Positions 44,049 to 52,261 of a DNA stretch of 64,000 nt are shown piece by piece. Source of the DNA: JAIYCX01 sp964353175. Its GTDB lineage: Bacteria; Bdellovibrionota_C; UBA2361; SZUA-149; DAOLCO01. The stretch covers positions 1 to 64,000 of the forward strand of contig CAYGUX010000006.1 in the NCBI GenBank assembly GCA_964353175.1. The letters are read 5' to 3'. The first letter of the stretch is position 1. Each line of letters opens with the position of its first letter. Below the pieces are notes generated by a model. It was not told the DNA's origin and searched no databases. It saw only the letters and a list, made by a program, of their open reading frames with translations. A program made the position numbers and the translations under genes.

Positions 44049-44780
44049 ATGAAAATATGTACTTTGAAGAATTATTTACCGCCGGCCTTAGCTTTTTTAG
44101 TTCTAGGGATTTCTGCTTGTGGAGGGGGATCTTCAAATAACTCCTCAAGATTTTTAGTGAGAATTACTAATATTGGTGCTGAATCAATTTCTACATCAAA
44201 TGGCATCAACGTACCTGCCGTATTTGCGCCCGGTGCAGCTACTGTTAATGTGCCTTCAACCTTTGCGTTATTTACACCAGGACAAGCTTCAAGTCCCGGA
44301 TTAGAAATAATGGCGGAAGATGGAGGTGGAGTTTTGTTAGCATCAGAAGCGTCTGCTGTTAGCGGAGTAAAAGAATCGATTGCATTTGGAATTCCAGATG
44401 GCCAAAGTGAGCCAGGGCCTCTGACCCCTGGAAATTCATACAGCTTTGAAGTAGAGGCAGAAGAAGGCGACTACCTTAATTTTGCCACGATGTTTGTTCA
44501 ATCGAATGATCTATTTATTGCCCCAGTTGCAGAAGGATTGCCGCTTTTTGATGAATCAGGACTACCTAGGTCTGGCGACATTACGTCTGAAGTTCTATTA
44601 TGGGATGCTGGTACAGAAGTCAATGAAGAGCCCGGATTAGGTATGAACCAAGCTCCAAGACAATCTGGCCCAAATGTCGGAGAAGTTGAAAATGGAGTAG
44701 TTCGTCTGCTTAATGAAAACGATTTTCCACTTCCTCCTCTTGAAAATACAGTGGTGATTACCCTAACGCCTCTACCGTAA
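44049..44780 (+). CDS. Spondin-domain lipoprotein
   Basis: The protein has 243 residues. The lipobox is ISAC (signal near residue 26) followed by GGGSSNNSS. The mature part matches the Spondin_N domain: FLVRITNIGAESIS, PGLEIMAEDGGGVLLAS, PLTPGNSYSFEVEAEEGDYLNFATMF and LLWDAGTEVNEEPG. Bacterial spondin-domain lipoproteins sit at the cell surface. It stands alone in an accessory region, downstream of the REP-like repeats. A hairpin follows at 44799-44866. Confidence 0.8.
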   Translation: MKICTLKNYLPPALAFLVLGISACGGGSSNNSSRFLVRITNIGAESISTSNGINVPAVFAPGAATVNVPSTFALFTPGQASSPGLEIMAEDGGGVLLASEASAVSGVKESIAFGIPDGQSEPGPLTPGNSYSFEVEAEEGDYLNFATMFVQSNDLFIAPVAEGLPLFDESGLPRSGDITSEVLLWDAGTEVNEEPGLGMNQAPRQSGPNVGEVENGVVRLLNENDFPLPPLENTVVITLTPLP

Positions 44781-44798
44781 GTAAATTATTGCAGAAAA

Positions 44799-44866
44799 AA
44801 TCTCCCACACTCTTCGCGCAGAAATTAATTGAGATATCTTTTAATTAGAATAAAGTGTAGGAGATT
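44799..44866 (+). terminator. Hairpin after the spondin gene
   Basis: AATCTCCCACACT at 44799-44811 pairs with AGTGTAGGAGATT at 44854-44866 (one mismatch). An inner AATTA/TAATT pair is possible. It follows the stop by 18 bases. Confidence 0.5.
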
Positions 44867-44906
44867 ATTTGAGAGCAATAAAATATTGTAGACGAGTATG
44901 AATTAA

Positions 44907-44938
44907 TAGGGACGAGAGATTTTTATCTGTCGTCCCTA
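44907..44938. repeat. 32-base near-perfect palindrome
   Basis: TAGGGACGA at 44907-44915 pairs with TCGTCCCTA at 44930-44938, and AGAT pairs with ATCT around TTTT inside it, with a G-G mismatch between. It is the strongest palindrome of the region. It lies between the spondin gene and the fragment cluster. It may belong to the REP-like repeats of this island or form a terminator. Confidence 0.6.
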
Positions 44939-45137
44939 CTTCTTGTTCTTCAACTAAAGCACAATTACATCAGAACGAACTGACACCAACCTTTGGTATA
45001 TCATTACTTATAGATCTTATTATGAAAAAAAATAATGAAAAGCTATACTAACGATCTTGATCTTGCCTCCGACTTTCAGCCTCTTGAAGGTGAATCTAAC
45101 TTTGGATCTACCATAGCTAGAGATCCAATTAATGCCC

Positions 45138-45308
45138 TTATCTAATCAACGGCACAATTTTAGAGCTTAAGATTGTTTTGTCTCTTGTTAATAGTGGGAG
45201 TCTGCGAACAGTGCTGGTTGCAACGATCAACTCATCTGCTGGATCAGAGTTAAAATCTAGTTCGGTACTTAACTGACAGATTTGAGGAGTAAGCGTTAAG
45301 ACTCGGCT
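45138..45308 (-). pseudogene. C-terminal remnant of a PIN-domain (VapC-like) toxin
   Basis: Read on the minus strand from a TAG at 45311-45309, 56 codons end at a TAA at 45140-45138. The product holds VLTLTPQICQLSTEL and then SDPADELIVATSTV, LLTRDKTI and VPLIR, the DPADxLIxATA and LLTRD motifs of VapC ribonucleases that carry catalytic acidic residues. The N-terminal two-thirds, including the first Asp, is missing. Not annotated by simple ORF calling because no start remains. No VapB antitoxin is seen. Confidence 0.7.
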
Positions 45309-45415
45309 CTACTTTCTATCGTGGTGATTTCTGGAAGTGCGAAGGCATTTTGATAAAGTAATAAGCTAAATATTATTGAAGTAAGGATGGCTCTTGTTAT
45401 TTTAAAAGTATTCAT
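45296..45415 (-). pseudogene. Truncated exported protein, 39 codons
   Basis: ATG at 45415 leads to a good signal peptide (MNTFKITRAILTSIIFSLLL, then YQNAFA) followed by only LPEITTIESRAES and a stop. It starts 10 bases after the stop of the SGNH fragment below and runs into the PIN remnant in another frame. It looks like the front end of a lost secreted protein. Confidence 0.55.
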
Positions 45416-45424
45416 AGCATTTCT

Positions 45425-45619
45425 CTAATGGTTATATTCAGGCAAACTTATATTTTTAGTTTGACCACCAAGAAATGCGATAATAATCTCAAGAAATTTA
45501 TTACCCATTTTTTCATATCCTGCGTCTTTTGGGTGCAATCCATCGGAACTGACGAGATAGTCCTCTATTGGTTCTGAAGAAAGATCTAGGGCTTTAAGAT
45601 AGTAGGTAGGCTGGTAGCT
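45425..45619 (-). pseudogene. C-terminal remnant of an SGNH/GDSL hydrolase
   Basis: A 64-codon open stretch ends at a TAG (45427-45425). It contains SSDGLHPKDAGYEKMGNKFL, the block V of SGNH/GDSL esterases with the catalytic Asp and His in DxxH. The upstream part, holding the catalytic Ser, is replaced by the REP-like repeat at 45588-45619. So the repeat marks the break point of the gene. Confidence 0.75.
45588..45619. repeat. Second REP-like repeat copy
   Basis: AGGGCTTTAAGATA followed by GTAGGTAGGCTGGTAGCT. It is identical at 30 of 32 positions to 43845-43876. It sits at the break of the SGNH fragment, 20 bases before the stop of the large secreted protein. Confidence 0.7.
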
Positions 45620-45638
45620 TTACAACACTGTCTCTAGT

Positions 45639-47969
45639 TTAAACCACTGGATGCTCAGGATCAAAATTACATAAAGGGGGTGGTTCAAACTCTTTTTGCA
45701 CGCAAAGCTTAGCACATTCATATCCATACCCACATGCATCTTGATTTCTCCATACCCAGCTTGAAGCCCATGGCCCCATCGGACAGAAAGCAAATGCAGA
45801 AGCTTTACATTTTGCCCAAGCATATGCCACAGCATAAGTACAACCACTAATGCATTCACCTACAGCTGGATCGTTCTGTAAATTCGCCAATTCTTCATTT
45901 ATTCGCATTTCAATCTCATCAACACACTGATCAAAAATACCATTGAAGGGAGGTGGATTAGGATTATCGATATCAATGTCAACAGGATCAAAAGCATTAT
46001 CTCCAGCTTGGGCGGCAAGGGGAAGGCCCTGATTTGGCAAAGTATATGTATCTGCTCCGCTGTCTGTAAAAGACTGCACGATTAGAGGTTCAATACCCCT
46101 AACCTTATATGCAGAATATGCATCTGGAGACATATAACTATTTAAATCGATACTCTCAGTCGCATAAGAAGCTAAATTGACTTTAACTTCACCTGTACTG
46201 TCTTGTAAATTAATGCTAGCCTCATTTCGCTTCTCACTAACATTCGTAAGCAATATTAGGTTTCTCTGACCAATATAAGTATTAGCAAATCCGTTAGCTT
46301 CCTTAGATGGCAAAGAAGTTGAATGAGAGGCATAGGCAGTTATCGCCCCTCTTGATCTATTCTCATAATACATTACGCTTAATGAAATTCTAGAATTTTC
46401 ATCATTTATACCTTCTGCCTTAACCTGCCCAATGTCCCCTTCTTTAAATAATTCATGCAGAGGAAAGTGTATTTGCTCATTGGAATTGAGCTTTACGACT
46501 ATCAATTTTACCAACGATCCAAAATAATCATACATACTCAATTTTATGTCAGTAGGTTCTGCTCTTGTAGATAAATTGGAAAGCTCTACCCAGGCTGCGG
46601 AATCACCTTTTGGCATCCTAAAGGACAAAGTTGAAACATGATCACCCACCCTTGCCGGCGCAAAGATTGAAAATCGGAATTTACCATCTGGCTCAACACC
46701 TAATCGATTAATATAGGCTTGATATGGACAATCCGCACCAGCTTCATTCTTTGCTGAAATTTTATGTAGGCCTATCCTATCCTGTTGATAAAGTCCGTTG
46801 ACATCTATTCTTTGAATGGGACCAATACCAAAACTTCTCTGAATTCTCTCTTCCCCACTTTGATCATAAGTAGTCACATTAAAATTACATAAATTGTCAC
46901 TCGCATTAAACAGAGTCAACCAAGGCAAAACCTTTGCTTCATCTAAATCGCCGCTTCTTGCATTTCTGCCATTAACAGAACCTGGAACAAAGGTATTATC
47001 TGATACGTAGGAATTTCCAAGAATTGGAAACGAACTTGGCACTTGGAAAGAAGTTATTACACTTTCTGGAAGAAAAGAATCTCCCTTAACCTCATACATA
47101 CTCATATTATAGGTCAACATATTGTCAGATTCTATACGAATAGAACCGTAGCTACTAGGCGCCAAAGTTATTCCAGATAATCTAGATAGGTCGTGCAATA
47201 AAAAGTCCTGCTTAGTATTAGCGGCAATTTGTAAAGTAAGCCCTTCCGTATCAAGCCTTGAACCATCTTTATCGAAAAATTTCAGATCTATTTCTACGCT
47301 ATAACTGAATGGATTAAAAACATTTAATACATCAACAGGATAGAAGGTGTTCCAGAATACCGTAGTAAATGTTTCATATAAAGAGCTACTGAGTCTACGC
47401 CTCTTAGTACTTCTAGCCTCAGAATTTGCATCTAAACAAATCCTATCTTCTTGTAAGAACCTTCCTGATTTCAAAGCACGTGCTTCGCCATTTTTATCTC
47501 TGCAATCTCCTCGACAAAGAATTTGATTTGGATCTTGTCTCTCTTGACTCAGGCACAAACACATCTCATTCCATGCAGTCTGAGTCCGAAATGCGTAACC
47601 ATAACCCTCACCCCAAAATACTCTACCATCTGGACAGCTCACAGAAGCCCTTGCATGACAGGTAGCAGCTGCCATAGCAAAGGCAAAGGCTGTTAGTTTC
47701 TTGCACTGAGTAATAGATGTTAGCGTCGTAGTAGTGCCTTCAGGACACATAGCCGGATCAAAGTCTTCTAAACTTGCGGAAACAGAAGCATTAATTTGTT
47801 TAAAGTGCGCTGGATCGAACTCATTTTCAGCATGCTCCAGAATCCTTTTCTGGGAATTCCCTATGTTTGAGGATAAAGGATTAGGTGATGCCATTAATAA
47901 TAAGCATAGAGATAGTATGGCACCCACCACCAATGATGTTACAAATGACTTTGACCTAATATAATGCAT
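45639..47969 (-). CDS. Large secreted protein of unknown function
   Basis: The product has 776 residues from ATG 47969 (an in-frame start 18 codons upstream exists). The N-terminus is a membrane anchor or signal (SFVTSLVVGAILSLCLLLMAS). A Cys-rich N-terminal part (AFAFAMAAATCHARASVSC) and a Cys-rich C-terminal part (YAVAYAWAKCKASAFAFCPMG) resemble one another. Between them lie about 450 residues of beta-rich sequence in repeating blocks, e.g. NVFNPFSYSVEIDLKFFDKDG and SNLSTRAEPTDIKLSMYDYFG, suggesting similar beta domains. I recognise no family. It is the largest surface protein of the accessory island. The REP-like repeat lies 20 bases after its stop. Confidence 0.7.
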   Translation of the reverse strand: MHYIRSKSFVTSLVVGAILSLCLLLMASPNPLSSNIGNSQKRILEHAENEFDPAHFKQINASVSASLEDFDPAMCPEGTTTTLTSITQCKKLTAFAFAMAAATCHARASVSCPDGRVFWGEGYGYAFRTQTAWNEMCLCLSQERQDPNQILCRGDCRDKNGEARALKSGRFLQEDRICLDANSEARSTKRRRLSSSLYETFTTVFWNTFYPVDVLNVFNPFSYSVEIDLKFFDKDGSRLDTEGLTLQIAANTKQDFLLHDLSRLSGITLAPSSYGSIRIESDNMLTYNMSMYEVKGDSFLPESVITSFQVPSSFPILGNSYVSDNTFVPGSVNGRNARSGDLDEAKVLPWLTLFNASDNLCNFNVTTYDQSGEERIQRSFGIGPIQRIDVNGLYQQDRIGLHKISAKNEAGADCPYQAYINRLGVEPDGKFRFSIFAPARVGDHVSTLSFRMPKGDSAAWVELSNLSTRAEPTDIKLSMYDYFGSLVKLIVVKLNSNEQIHFPLHELFKEGDIGQVKAEGINDENSRISLSVMYYENRSRGAITAYASHSTSLPSKEANGFANTYIGQRNLILLTNVSEKRNEASINLQDSTGEVKVNLASYATESIDLNSYMSPDAYSAYKVRGIEPLIVQSFTDSGADTYTLPNQGLPLAAQAGDNAFDPVDIDIDNPNPPPFNGIFDQCVDEIEMRINEELANLQNDPAVGECISGCTYAVAYAWAKCKASAFAFCPMGPWASSWVWRNQDACGYGYECAKLCVQKEFEPPPLCNFDPEHPVV

Positions 47970-48085
47970 AAAAATATCCATGTAGGGTTTAGATGCTAAT
48001 CGATGAGAATTCGGTCGCATCATATTTCTATATTATTAGGCCTGTGAAGTAGTAGCCCATCTACTTACTTAACTATTTGAAAGAT

Positions 48086-48281
48086 TTAATAAAAGTACAA
48101 TAATAGAATGTGCGCGGAATTGGCTCCTTGGTGGAGCCATAGAGCAGGTAAATGCGGTTCTAGATCACCCCACCAGCATGAAAATTTCCTCCAGCAAGCC
48201 CTCCATACCCCATTCCCTCGCACAAAGGGATGATCAAGAGGATGATGGGTGGCTGTTCCTCGGAGAGAAAGGTACAACCCC
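48086..48281. ncRNA. GC-rich intergenic block, possible structured RNA
   Basis: About 53% G+C over 48111-48280 by hand count, against roughly 38% in the surroundings. TGGCTCC at 48121-48127 pairs with GGAGCCA at 48133-48139. CCCT/AGGG and a set of CCAGCA and CATCATCC repeats allow other pairings. A 69-codon frame runs across it on the minus strand, but it is Trp/His-rich with no ribosome binding site and I do not accept it. I could not match 6S, SRP, RNase P, tmRNA or a riboswitch. It lies between two minus-strand genes. Confidence 0.35.
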
Positions 48282-49295
48282 TTATACCCCAGCACTTAGT
48301 TCCTTCCATATCTTATAAAATACCTCAACGGAGTCCTCAAGTTCATCTATACCTATAGACTCATCGATGGTATGGGCGTTTTGGATGCTTCCGGGTCCAT
48401 ACATTAGGAACTCTCCGCCGATAGGTAGGAGTTGTGGGATGTCAGTACAGTAGGCTACTATGCCTGTGTCGAAGCCGGGAAGAGTTTTAAGTTCTACCGT
48501 TTGGGCGTCATAGGTTATTTCTAGCTCACCTATATTTTTTGTAAGTTCCTTTAGGAGGTTTATGCAGACTTCATTGGGACCAACAGTTCTTATCATGCCG
48601 GAAATCCTAGCTGCGTTAGATACTATATTGTTGGCCTGCCCTCCTTTGATGTCACCTAGGTTGATGCTTGCATTGCCTAGGACATCACTTTGCCCCCAGT
48701 TTGCTTCTAGTAGCTTGGTAGCGAGTCTAATCAGTTTGTTATTAGCGTCTTCTCCTAGTTCGGGATAGCCTGAGTGACAGCTTCGGCCCTTTAAGGAGAT
48801 GTTAAAACAAATCCCACCTTTATGTCCGCTAACTAGTTTACCCTCGGTGGGTTCTCCGTTGACAGTATATTTTATCCCTCTGTCCTTTAAGGCATTGGCT
48901 GCTGTAATAGCTCCGATTCCATCAGTTTCTTCCCCGACAACAATTAGGAGAGAAATGTCTTTATATCCTTCCTCTTTAATCTTGTTCGCGGCATAGATCA
49001 TTGAACTAAGTACTCCCTTAGCGTCACATGCCCCACGTCCAAAGATGCGCCCATCTTTAATCTCTGCTTGAAACTGAGATTCAAGAGCTGGGACAACATC
49101 GGTATGGGTGGTAAAAAGTACCTTGGGACTCCCTAAGTGGCAGAATAGATTGTATCGATTTTCTGATACAGGGATTCTTTCTATCTTCCAACCTTTAGAT
49201 TTGAGTGAGGATTCAAGGAACTCTAAAGCCAATAACTCGTTCTCAGTTACTGAGGGGATGGAAATAAGCTTGCAGAGGAAATCGGATATCTTCAT
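48282..49295 (-). CDS. M20 family metallopeptidase (acetylornithine deacetylase-like)
   Basis: The protein has 337 residues. The di-zinc site follows the M20 plan: FTTHTDVVPA (His, Asp), GRGACDAKGVLSSM (bridging Asp), VVGEETDGIGA (catalytic Glu and ligand Glu), NGEPTEG and a C-terminal GPGSIQNAHTIDESIG with the final His. The substrate is uncertain between ArgE, DapE and carboxypeptidase types; sequence order GPGS-xxxAHxxDE favours ArgE. It is somewhat shorter than typical ArgE (about 380). No other arginine gene is close. Confidence 0.85.
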   Translation of the reverse strand: MKISDFLCKLISIPSVTENELLALEFLESSLKSKGWKIERIPVSENRYNLFCHLGSPKVLFTTHTDVVPALESQFQAEIKDGRIFGRGACDAKGVLSSMIYAANKIKEEGYKDISLLIVVGEETDGIGAITAANALKDRGIKYTVNGEPTEGKLVSGHKGGICFNISLKGRSCHSGYPELGEDANNKLIRLATKLLEANWGQSDVLGNASINLGDIKGGQANNIVSNAARISGMIRTVGPNEVCINLLKELTKNIGELEITYDAQTVELKTLPGFDTGIVAYCTDIPQLLPIGGEFLMYGPGSIQNAHTIDESIGIDELEDSVEVFYKIWKELSAGV

Positions 49296-49444
49296 AGGTT
49301 TGATCTGAAATTGAGTTGAGGGTTTGAGTTTAAAAGGGGCTCTTTGATCATTATTTTCTTAGCATAGAAATTATTTTCTTTCTACTGGAGCCCTTGTAGT
49401 GGTAAAATACGGAGTCGGTCATAATTAATATGGTCGATTAATAA

Positions 49445-49450
49445 TATAAT
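49445..49450 (+). promoter_or_regulatory. Possible -10 element of the His-rich gene
   Basis: A perfect TATAAT sits 16 bases before the ATG at 49467. No clear -35 is seen; ATTAAT-rich palindromic sequence lies just upstream and could be an operator. Confidence 0.35.
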
Positions 49451-49466
49451 TAAAGTCGGAGAATAT

Positions 49467-49628
49467 ATGAAGAAGAGACACGCGCTTTCACTTGGAGCTT
49501 TAGCTGCAATTGCTGTTGCAACAACAAACATCACAGTTGCTCAAGCCGATCAACATGAAGATAGTTCAGAGCATGGTTCAGAACATTGTCATGGTGATGA
49601 AGATTGTCATGGTGAACATGAAGAGTAG
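49467..49628 (+). CDS. Small exported His-rich metal-binding protein
   Basis: The protein has 53 residues. GGAG at 49458-49461 precedes the ATG. A signal peptide (LSLGALAAIAVATT, AQA cleavage) is followed by only about 26 residues that are rich in His, Glu and Asp with two CHGD/CHGE motifs: EHCHGDEDCHGEHEE. Such peptides bind Zn, Ni or Cu in the periplasm. A perfect terminator follows, so it is transcribed alone. It is 79 bases before the DUF6969-like gene on the same strand. Confidence 0.7.
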   Translation: MKKRHALSLGALAAIAVATTNITVAQADQHEDSSEHGSEHCHGDEDCHGEHEE

Positions 49629-49653
49629 TCTTTAAGACTAGTTCCGTAGTGTT

Positions 49654-49684
49654 AGTGCGGTCATAACATGACCGCACTTTTTAT
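49654..49684 (+). terminator. Perfect 11-bp intrinsic terminator
   Basis: AGTGCGGTCAT at 49654-49664 pairs with ATGACCGCACT at 49668-49678 around AAC, and TTTTTA follows. It ends the His-rich gene's transcript. Confidence 0.9.
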
Positions 49685-49707
49685 TTGTTTTATAAAATTT
49701 TAGAAAA

Positions 49708-50442
49708 ATGGCAGGACATAGAAACTTATTAACCTTTAATTGCCCCTATAGTAAGCTAAGTTCTAAAGAGTTAGAGGATATGGGTAATGGGATTGAAGAG
49801 TCTTTTATTGTTCAAGTGGATTTAGCAGAAAAAAAAGAAACTATCTTAACTGTATTGCTAAAGGACTTAGAGAAGAATTTTTCTGAATTAGAGCATGTCC
49901 CCAGTCCAGATGTCTATTGTAAAGAAACTGGCGCTCAATATTATTACCATGCACATCGTCAGGATGATAGAGAAGAACATGAGCATGGGCACTTTCATAC
50001 ATTTCTTGATTTAAAAGTAGCTAGGCCAGACTTGATTCCAGATACGTATGAAAAAGCTAGAGCTTTGACTCAAATTGTCGGCATATCTCTAACTAACGCC
50101 GCTAGTGTCTTTAGATTGTTTGCTACTAATGTTTGGGTAACTGATAATGTTTTTATTCCTGCTGAGGACTTAATCGAAGTTTTAAAAACTTTTAGTTTAA
50201 AGTCAGATACTAGATATCCAGAAGTTTCTACTTGGGTAGGAGGCATCGTGAAGGGCTTCATGCCTCAAATTGTTTTTCTGTTAAAAGAAAGAGACAAGGC
50301 AATTAAGAAGTGGCAACTTGAACATTCTTACTTAACATTAGAAGAAGCTATGCATGATCGGAATTTAGAAATTCCATCAAGTATAGTAATTGATATTCTT
50401 GCCCATGCAAATGGAATTGAGGAAGAGTTGGACAGTAGGTAA
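49708..50442 (+). CDS. DUF6969-like protein
   Basis: The protein has 244 residues. YYYHAHRQDDREEHEHGHFHTF at about 72-93 (in two parts) is the His-rich block that recalls DUF6969, followed by ATNVWVTDNVFIPAEDLI in the pattern (T/N)NxWVTxExxxPAxxL. The second half is alpha-helical. The His pattern suggests a metal site. It follows the terminator of the His-rich peptide gene, so it has its own promoter. The family's function is unknown. Confidence 0.6.
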   Translation: MAGHRNLLTFNCPYSKLSSKELEDMGNGIEESFIVQVDLAEKKETILTVLLKDLEKNFSELEHVPSPDVYCKETGAQYYYHAHRQDDREEHEHGHFHTFLDLKVARPDLIPDTYEKARALTQIVGISLTNAASVFRLFATNVWVTDNVFIPAEDLIEVLKTFSLKSDTRYPEVSTWVGGIVKGFMPQIVFLLKERDKAIKKWQLEHSYLTLEEAMHDRNLEIPSSIVIDILAHANGIEEELDSR

Positions 50443-50456
50443 TTCTATGTAAGGCT

Positions 50457-51524
50457 CTAAAGTCCTCTTACTTTTCTAACAGAGGCTACCTTTTTTCCGA
50501 ATCCTCCTTGCACCACTACATCCGCTTCTAACCACCTTGTTACAGAAACTGTTTTCGCTCTAAGTATAATTTTAAATGATTTGCTATTTGTAGTTAATGT
50601 AGAGCTTAGGTTGGGTGAACCTTGAACGATGGTTTGTAATTCTTCTGGCGTGATTGGTGCAATACCTCTTTTATCTATAATTCCATTTAATTCGACATCT
50701 GTCATGCCTAATGCTCTAAGGACTGTTGCAGAAGCAGTATTCACGTTTATCTGGGAGTCAGTGGCATATGAGGTTCTGATATTTGGTGCCAATTTGGCTA
50801 GTAGGGATCTTCTAATTCCAGGTACATTTAGTAGTTCGTCGATGGAAGTTAGCGGACGGTTTATAAAATAGTCTTTAGTGTCATTACTTTCAATCCCTAC
50901 TCCAGGGAACGTATCGCTTTGGTGCGGAATTGAATCTCTATCGATAGTGTCGTGTAGTACCGCAACTAATCCCTCGGGGGTTAGGGTTAAGTTATTAAAA
51001 GGGCTGTCACTTTGATTGCCGTTTGCGTCATCGGAGTTGGCTTGACTATTTTGCCCACTTTGAGTGCCCATGATCTCGGTAAAAAGCCTAAATAAACTTC
51101 CTTTCCAGAATTCTGCCTTGGGGTCTGTTGTATTAGTAGCGCCTCCAGGGTATCCGTCGCTTGCTGATACAATAGCATTTATATTAATCTTACCCCCTTG
51201 ATCGATTATTTGAGCTCTTACTTCTCCATCGAATCCTGGGACTGGTATTTGTGGAAGGGCATTAACGGCTTGCCAGGGTTGAATGCTTAATGATGTGTCG
51301 TCAGGGACTTCAAGTATCCCCGTTGCAATGCTTAATGCAGACTTTGTAGCGAGTTCGGCCTGTAGGCCATCCGTCATACTACGATTGGTCCTGATAAATG
51401 CAAAAGTTTCAGAGCTAAAGGCGGTGACTAGAATGGTTGCTAAAGAAAGTATGAAAACAACCATCAAAAGGGCAAATCCCTCTTCCGAACTGTTTTTATT
51501 AGTTAATTTTAGGCTCATTGGCAT
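50457..51524 (-). CDS. gspK: Type II secretion minor pseudopilin GspK
   Basis: The protein has 355 residues. The prepilin peptidase site is EEGF, followed by ALLMVVFILSLATILVTAFSS as the conserved helix. As expected for GspK, position +5 is not Glu. The rest includes GGKININAIV, DRDSIPHQSDTFPG and the SAM-like helix-hairpin region LTSIDELLNVPGI. GspK caps the pseudopilus tip. No other gsp gene is in the window, so it is isolated here. Confidence 0.9.
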   Translation of the reverse strand: MPMSLKLTNKNSSEEGFALLMVVFILSLATILVTAFSSETFAFIRTNRSMTDGLQAELATKSALSIATGILEVPDDTSLSIQPWQAVNALPQIPVPGFDGEVRAQIIDQGGKININAIVSASDGYPGGATNTTDPKAEFWKGSLFRLFTEIMGTQSGQNSQANSDDANGNQSDSPFNNLTLTPEGLVAVLHDTIDRDSIPHQSDTFPGVGIESNDTKDYFINRPLTSIDELLNVPGIRRSLLAKLAPNIRTSYATDSQINVNTASATVLRALGMTDVELNGIIDKRGIAPITPEELQTIVQGSPNLSSTLTTNSKSFKIILRAKTVSVTRWLEADVVVQGGFGKKVASVRKVRGL

Positions 51525-51600
51525 GTTTAAGGATTGTACAATTAATTAGTACCATAATATTTAGTGCAAGAGGAGGCCATAGTTTGTATAATAAATAGGT

Positions 51601-52260
51601 ATGTTCATTATAAAACACTTTCTATTTCTATTTCCGCTATTGTTCGCTTGTACAGTTGAACAATCTGACGACACTCTAACTAAAGCCTATGCCAAGTATC
51701 AGCAGGGTGAATTAGAGGTTGCTATTCAGTTGTTCTCTGATGGATATGAAAAAAATAAAAAAAATCCAGAATATCTTTTGAGATATGGAAATGCATTAGA
51801 GGATAGTGGGCAGGTTGTAAAAGCAGAGGATCTTTATATCGATGGTTTAGAGATAAATCCTCAACACATACTTTTGCATGTAAATTTGGCTTCTGCTTAC
51901 AGGAAGGAAGGAAGATTGCCAGAAGCAATTAAGCATATGCAAATAGCTGTAAAGTTTAAACCAGGGGAGGCTTGGTTAAGAGATAATTTAGGCAATATAT
52001 ATCAAGAAAATGGAGATATGGCCGATGCTCTCGCATCATATCGTAAGGCAGTTGAGATGGAGCCCTATGAACCTGAGTTTTTAACGGATCTTGCAAATGC
52101 CGAACTGAAGTTAGGGAATAAGAAAGAAGCTTTGTCCGCATATAGAAAGTTAAGTGCCCTGTTGGTGGGTGTTGGCGAAGGCGAAGGAGATAGGGATTAC
52201 CCTAAACAAAAGGTTTTCTCTGATAGTATGATTGATATTTTAACTAAAGAACAAAACTAG
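51601..52260 (+). CDS. TPR lipoprotein
   Basis: The protein has 219 residues with a lipobox LFAC (acylated Cys near residue 17). Five TPR-like repeats follow: KAYAKYQQGELEVAIQLFSDGY, YLLRYGNALEDSGQVVKAEDLY and ASAYRKEGRLPEAIKHMQIAV. This is a scaffold for protein binding at the envelope. It overlaps or abuts the thiolase (1-base gap), so the two are translationally linked, though their functions have no obvious connection. Confidence 0.75.
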   Translation: MFIIKHFLFLFPLLFACTVEQSDDTLTKAYAKYQQGELEVAIQLFSDGYEKNKKNPEYLLRYGNALEDSGQVVKAEDLYIDGLEINPQHILLHVNLASAYRKEGRLPEAIKHMQIAVKFKPGEAWLRDNLGNIYQENGDMADALASYRKAVEMEPYEPEFLTDLANAELKLGNKKEALSAYRKLSALLVGVGEGEGDRDYPKQKVFSDSMIDILTKEQN

Positions 52261-52261
52261 C

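Noticed and set aside
45035..45145. 36-codon plus-strand ORF in the fragment region
   Set aside because: No ribosome binding site, no similarity I can see, and it overlaps the PIN remnant's end on the other strand.
48086..48295. 69-codon minus-strand frame in the GC-rich gap
   Set aside because: Its GTG start lies inside the M20 peptidase gene, there is no ribosome binding site, and the Trp/His/Cys-rich product looks like translation of structured or noncoding DNA.
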